The notes beneath the pieces are model-generated. The model saw only the letters and a program-made list of their open reading frames with translations. It had not been told where the DNA came from and searched no databases. From the NCBI GenBank assembly GCA_028696285.1, contig JAQVHJ010000042.1, positions 1 to 10,571 on the forward strand: a stretch of DNA of 10,571 nucleotides, read 5' to 3'. Source of the DNA: a bacterium (GTDB lineage: Bacteria; AUK180; JAQVHJ01). The translations under genes were made by a program, and so were the position numbers. Below are positions 7,853 to 10,571 of this stretch, in pieces (within the stretch, counting starts at the first letter, position 1; every line of letters begins with the position of its first letter).

Positions 7853-7981
7853 AAGAAAAGGTGCCGGCCCATGACATATGACATGTAAATTAGTGGAGAG
7901 TGGAGTGTGAAATGAATATGAGAAATACAAATCTTAAGTTCGCAGCGAATCACGAATACTGTTTACCGTTTACCGTTTTTC
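7853..7981 (+). repeat. Repeat module, copy 1 (core plus short heptad array)
   Basis: The first 44 bases (7853-7896) are identical to 8595-8638. The block 7911-7936 is identical to 8660-8685. The module contains AAGGTGCCGGCCCA, then ATGACAT twice in tandem (7871-7884) and AGTGGAG twice in tandem (7892-7905), and ends in five heptads (7947-7981) of the GAATCAC/GTTTACC type. No coding frame or transposon gene is present. Confidence 0.85.
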
Positions 7982-8110
7982 ACATTTTAACCTGATGATG
8001 TATAATGTTCAAATGATACGGGCGTTATCGCAAGATCTAGCAAGCGCAGCGATGCGTCCTCACCGTTCGCTCCTACACATCGTATCGAATGTTGGTAATA
8101 CAATTCTTTC

Positions 8111-8138
8111 GAATCACGGTTCACGAATCACGAATCAC
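8111..8138 (+). repeat. Four tandem heptads, GAATCAC type
   Basis: Units GAATCAC, GGTTCAC, GAATCAC, GAATCAC follow one another without spacers. They are the same unit that opens the arrays in the two modules, and the reverse complement appears downstream of fabF. Confidence 0.8.
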
Positions 8139-8152
8139 GTCTATTATTCTTC

Positions 8153-8165
8153 ATCCCGGAGGGAT
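8153..8165. repeat. Short hairpin ATCCC-GGA-GGGAT
   Basis: A five-base-pair stem with a three-base loop, lying 10 bases before a third copy of AAGGTGCCGGCCCA (8176-8189), which is followed by AGGAGTT twice in tandem (8189-8202). It resembles other short interspersed palindromes and is not followed by a T run. Confidence 0.45.
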
Positions 8166-8278
8166 ATAATTTATGAAGGTGCCGGCCCAGGAGTTAGGAG
8201 TTGTTCAAGCATTACATTTATGTTTGTAAATTGGCATAATTTTTCTGAACTTCGCAGATAGCGTTTTTTCTTTCTCTG

Positions 8279-8298
8279 CCCCGGTCTTAAGACCGGGG
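8279..8298. repeat. Perfect 20-base palindrome
   Basis: CCCCGGTCTTAAGACCGGGG is its own reverse complement. It has the same make-up as the REP-like palindromes at 7657 and 7783 (GC-rich arms around an AT centre, next to a GTAACCCC edge on the minus strand), so it is probably a solo member of that family. It is not followed by a T run on either strand, so it is a poor terminator. Confidence 0.7.
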
Positions 8299-8594
8299 TT
8301 ACTTACCGTCAGCTCCTGAAGGAAATGAAAAAAATGAATCAGTTCTAGAAATAGTTCTAGTTAATTGGAAAAAATAGTAACGGTATAATGTAAGACTTAC
8401 GTTATTTCTATTTTAATATCTATTTCTGTATTTGATAAGAATTAAATATTTAAGAGTTATTTATCTATAATCAGACCGAGATTGAGATAGAGATTGAGAA
8501 TTAATTGAGTACCACCAGCATTCAATACTTTTATTTAATAACGTTTACGCAGCAAACCTTACCCTTACGGATTACACTTACTGAGATTTCTGAA

Positions 8595-8779
8595 AAGAAA
8601 AGGTGCCGGCCCATGACATATGACATGTAAATTAGTGGTAAGTGTAGTGTGGAACGTGGAATGAATATGAGAAATACAAATCTTATGCTTGCAGCGAATT
8701 ACGAATCACATTCACCATTTACCGTTTACCATTTACCGTTTACCGTTTACCGTTCACCGTTCACCGTTCACCGTTCACA
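8595..8779 (+). repeat. Repeat module, copy 2 (core plus long heptad array)
   Basis: Second copy of the module at 7853. The offset to copy 1 is 742 bases through the core and 749 afterwards, so the indel between the copies is exactly seven bases, one extra TGTGGAA/CGTGGAA-type unit at 8648-8661. It ends in twelve uninterrupted heptads (8696-8779) fitting [AG][AT]T[CT]AC[CA], against five in copy 1. The array stops 35 bases before the fabF promoter. Confidence 0.85.
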
Positions 8780-8814
8780 AGGTAACGTGAATTACAGAGT
8801 TTTGTATCATTTTC

Positions 8815-8843
8815 TTGACTAAATTTTATTAATATGTTATAAT
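8815..8843 (+). promoter_or_regulatory. Strong sigma-70-type promoter of fabF
   Basis: TTGACT (8815-8820), a 17-base spacer and TATAAT (8838-8843), with TG at 8835-8836 making an extended -10. Predicted start near 8850, leader about 37 bases. The GGAG ribosome site at 8876-8879 lies seven bases before the ATG at 8887. Confidence 0.85.
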
Positions 8844-8886
8844 CACTTATTGTTCTTAAAAACAGAAATAATTTTGGAGATATTTT

Positions 8887-10128
8887 ATGAATGAAAACAG
8901 GGTCTATGTTACAGGGCTTGGTGCTGTAACACCGATAGGTATAGGGAAAGATGTCTTTTGGAAAAATTTATTAAGCGGCAGCAACGGGATAAAGAGAATT
9001 ACTAAATTTAATGTAAATGAATATTCTGCAAAGTTAGCTGGGGAAGTAGATGATTTCAATGCGGAAGAATGGGTTGATCCAAAGGTCATCAGGAGAGTGG
9101 ACAGATTTGTCTTATTTGCATTAGTTGCAGTTAAACAGGCGCTGCTTGATTCCGGCCTTGAGCCGGGGAAATTTGATCCGAACCGCGCAGGAGTTTTTAT
9201 CGGTTCAGGTATAGGCGGATCGCAAAGTATAGAGGACGGTTTTCTCCGGCTATATGAAAAAGGACCGGGGGGTGTATCACCATTTTTTGTATCGAGGATT
9301 TTAATTAACATGGCAGCAAGTAATGCATCTATCTTAAATAATCTTAAAGGTCCGATGTCTTCCTATTCAGTTGCGTGTTCTACGGGATCGAATGTGATAG
9401 GAGATGCGTTCAGAGTTATTCAGAGGGGAGATGCGGAGATAATGATTGCAGGAAGCACAGAAGCGAGCATTACACCTCTGTCCTATGCCGGATTTTGCGC
9501 GACAAGATCAATGTCAGTAAATGAGGACCCCGATACAGCGTCCAGGCCATTTGACCTTAACAGGGATGGTTTTGTCATGGGAGAGGGCGCGGGTATTGTT
9601 GTTCTTGAGAGTGAAGAGCATGCCTTGAAAAGGAATGCGAGGATCTATGCCGAAATCACAGGGTATGGAAATACATCTGATGCGTACCATATTACTGCTC
9701 CGGACCCGTCTGGAGACGGAATGATCAGGGTAATGAAGAAGGCAATTGAAGACGCAAAGATTAATAAGGAAGAGATTGGTTATATCAATGCCCACGGCAC
9801 ATCAACTAAATTGAATGATAAATGTGAAAGTAATGCGATTGAAAATGTATTCGGTGAACATTCAAAGAATCTTAAAGTAAGTTCAAATAAATCAATGATA
9901 GGCCATTTAATGGCTGCTGCCGGCGCTGTCGAGTTTATTGCAACAGTTTTGAGTATTTTCGAAGGAAAGATCCCGCCTACAATAAATTATAAAACACCCG
10001 ACCCGGAATGCCGTCTGGATTACGTAATAAACGGTTCCGAAAAGATAAATGTGAATGCAGCGATGAGCAATTCATTCGGCTTCGGCGGAGGGAATGCCTG
10101 CCTTGTTGTGAAGAGAATTGAAAATTGA
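8887..10128 (+). CDS. fabF: 3-oxoacyl-[acyl-carrier-protein] synthase II (beta-ketoacyl-ACP synthase)
   Basis: 413 residues, full family length. It performs the Claisen condensation of malonyl-ACP with a growing acyl-ACP in cytoplasmic type II fatty-acid synthesis. The N-terminus reads VYVTGLGAVTPIG (6-18). The Cys-His-His triad is complete: Cys164 in SVACSTG, His303 in NAHGTST, His340 in KSMIGHLMAAAGA, with the conserved Lys335. Other landmarks are the RPFDLNRDGFVMGEGAG stretch (220-236) and the C-terminal SNSFGFGGGNA gating loop (394-404), where Gly replaces the common Thr in GGTNA. The spacing of the active-site residues matches FabF more than FabB. It stands alone here, without acpP, fabD or fabG beside it, and is divergent from rpe with its own strong promoter. 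Oddly, its last codons (Ile-Glu-Asn-stop) lie within AATTGAA heptads like those scattered downstream. A ketosynthase of a specialised pathway is possible but less likely, because nothing nearby suggests one. Confidence 0.94.
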   Translation: MNENRVYVTGLGAVTPIGIGKDVFWKNLLSGSNGIKRITKFNVNEYSAKLAGEVDDFNAEEWVDPKVIRRVDRFVLFALVAVKQALLDSGLEPGKFDPNRAGVFIGSGIGGSQSIEDGFLRLYEKGPGGVSPFFVSRILINMAASNASILNNLKGPMSSYSVACSTGSNVIGDAFRVIQRGDAEIMIAGSTEASITPLSYAGFCATRSMSVNEDPDTASRPFDLNRDGFVMGEGAGIVVLESEEHALKRNARIYAEITGYGNTSDAYHITAPDPSGDGMIRVMKKAIEDAKINKEEIGYINAHGTSTKLNDKCESNAIENVFGEHSKNLKVSSNKSMIGHLMAAAGAVEFIATVLSIFEGKIPPTINYKTPDPECRLDYVINGSEKINVNAAMSNSFGFGGGNACLVVKRIEN

Positions 10129-10185
10129 ACATTGATAGTGCACCACGTAGGGTGCACTACTTTGAATTTTAGATTGAAAATTGAT
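10116..10185 (+). repeat. AATTGAA-type heptads across and after the fabF stop
   Basis: AATTGAA at 10116-10122 and 10123-10129, then CATTGAT (10130-10136), straddle the TGA stop at 10126. After the hairpin, GATTGAA and AATTGAT follow at 10172-10185. The same type returns at 10429. Confidence 0.65.
10136..10159 (+). terminator. Hairpin just after fabF, possible terminator or solo palindromic repeat
   Basis: TAGTGCACC and GGTGCACTA form a nine-base-pair stem with a six-base loop (ACGTAG), starting eight bases after the stop codon. Only a short CTTTG follows, not a T run, so intrinsic termination is uncertain. Its composition also suits a short interspersed palindrome. Confidence 0.45.
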
Positions 10186-10260
10186 TTAGTTCTTTTAAAC
10201 TATGATACTTGGAACCATTAAGCATTTGATACTTATCGTTCGTTTGAATGTATCTTTACC

Positions 10261-10278
10261 ATGAAGGACATGAAGGGA
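10261..10278 (+). repeat. Two tandem nonamers ATGAAGGAC/ATGAAGGGA
   Basis: Two adjacent nine-base units that differ at the last two positions. They lie just before the GTGATTC heptads, within the gene-free region. Confidence 0.55.
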
Positions 10279-10284
10279 ATAATC

Positions 10285-10312
10285 GTGATTGGTGATTTGT
10301 GAATCGTGATTC
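10285..10312 (-). repeat. Four tandem heptads, GTGATTC type (inverted GAATCAC)
   Basis: Units GTGATTG, GTGATTT, GTGAATC, GTGATTC. On the minus strand they read as the GAATCAC heptads found upstream of fabF, so fabF is flanked by the same repeat type in opposite orientations. Confidence 0.75.
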
Positions 10313-10332
10313 GAAAGACAAAAATACTTTTA

Positions 10333-10359
10333 ACCGCTGACCACGCTGACCACGCTGAA
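10333..10359 (+). repeat. Three tandem nonamers, CACGCTGAC type
   Basis: Units ACCGCTGAC, CACGCTGAC, CACGCTGAA in direct succession. Confidence 0.65.
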
Positions 10360-10428
10360 AGAAATACTTAGTTGATTTTAAGATAAGAATGATATAATGA
10401 AACAAAGAGCTTCGCATTGAAAAAGTAA

Positions 10429-10456
10429 GATTGAAAATTTTAGATTGAAAATTGGA
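10429..10456 (+). repeat. Four tandem heptads, GATTGAA type
   Basis: Units GATTGAA, AATTTTA, GATTGAA, AATTGGA in one phase. Same family as the heptads overlapping the fabF stop codon. Confidence 0.6.
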
Positions 10457-10571
10457 GTATAGCATTTATGCAACTGGTGCTGATGTTTAGAGCAATTGAT
10501 ACTTATTAAGCATTTAAATGTAATTTAAACAGGGAACGAAAGGGAACGGATGGGAAATAAATAAAAATTAA

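Larger units (their letters stand above)
7501..8886. other. Gene-free divergent spacer of 1.4 kb, rich in repeats
   Basis: This region lies between the divergent rpe and fabF starts. I find no credible gene: the longest open frame (88 codons from 7995) has no ribosome site and runs through tandem repeats. It holds the two promoters at its edges, a REP/BIME-like palindrome cluster, two repeat modules with heptad arrays, separate heptads and several palindromes, listed individually. Positions 8299-8594 hold only minor 12-base-period direct repeats: AGTTCTAG at 8341 and 8353, and GAGATTGAGA at 8478 and 8490. Confidence 0.8.
10129..10571. other. Gene-free region downstream of fabF
   Basis: No supported gene. 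It contains the hairpin and tandem 7- and 9-base repeats listed separately. Related AT-rich stretches occur at 10221-10237 and 10491-10515 (AGCATTTGATACTTAT; AGCAATTGATACTTATTAAG). A TATAAT at 10393-10398 with TTGATT 15 bases upstream is a poor promoter candidate. The sequence ends without a gene start. Confidence 0.7.

Noticed and set aside
7995..8261. 88-codon plus-strand open frame as a small gene
   Set aside because: It has no ribosome site, crosses the GAATCAC heptads and a palindrome, and the translation resembles no known protein.
8279..8298. Intrinsic terminator
   Set aside because: The palindrome is perfect but has no T run on either side and no gene ending nearby.
8383..8388. TATAAT in the spacer as a promoter
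   Set aside because: The sequence 17 bases upstream (TTAATT) is a poor -35 and nothing codable follows.
8696..8779. Possible CRISPR array
   Set aside because: Units are seven bases long, contiguous and without spacers, and no cas gene is present.
7501..8886. tRNA or structured RNA gene
   Set aside because: No cloverleaf, T-loop motif or long paired structure other than the short palindromes was found.
8904..9311. 135-codon minus-strand open frame
   Set aside because: It is antisense to fabF, which has intact catalytic motifs along its whole length.
10393..10398. Promoter for a gene beyond the right edge
   Set aside because: The only -35 candidate (TTGATT) is 15 bases away and no gene start is visible before the window ends.

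Overview
The window looks like chromosome from an uncultured Gram-negative (double-membrane) bacterium. A PorV/PorQ-family outer-membrane barrel, an OmpA-type peptidoglycan-binding domain, an exported protein with a type IX secretion (T9SS) type A-like C-terminal domain, and large lamin-tail/fibronectin proteins are a combination common in the FCB superphylum and neighbouring candidate phyla. Strong AGGAGG ribosome binding sites and textbook TTGACW-17-TATAAT promoters argue against a typical Bacteroidota member, where Shine-Dalgarno sites are weak and promoters differ. I cannot name the phylum.

Layout. Positions 1-7481 hold five minus-strand genes. In transcription order they are: rpe (ribulose-phosphate 3-epimerase, TTG start); a 319-residue secreted lamin-tail protein with a T9SS-like sorting domain; a 627-residue fusion of a PorV-like barrel, coiled coil, OmpA domain and SPOR domain; a 307-residue stand-alone PorV/PorQ-family barrel; and a very large secreted multidomain protein whose C-terminus lies beyond position 1. 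The first three are separated by only 12 bases each, so they are probably one transcript from the promoter at 7508-7536. The stand-alone barrel has its own strong promoter (3896-3924), and the large protein has at best a weak one (2847-2874).

Positions 7501-8886 form a 1.4-kb gene-free divergent spacer packed with repeats. It contains a REP/BIME-like palindrome cluster (7651-7805), two copies of a repeat module whose internal differences come in 7-base steps and which end in a heptanucleotide array (7853-7981 and 8595-8779), further heptads, and several perfect palindromes. A strong extended -10 promoter at 8815-8843 then drives a complete fabF (8887-10128, plus strand). The last 443 bases hold a hairpin just after fabF and more 7- and 9-base tandem repeats, with no gene.

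Working picture (inference): the minus-strand cluster builds and decorates the outer surface. The two related barrels would act in outer-membrane transport or anchoring, one of them tethered to peptidoglycan twice, and the two lamin-tail proteins are exported products. rpe and fabF are housekeeping genes flanking the cluster. The most unusual items are the four-part barrel/OmpA/SPOR fusion and the heptad-structured repeat modules.
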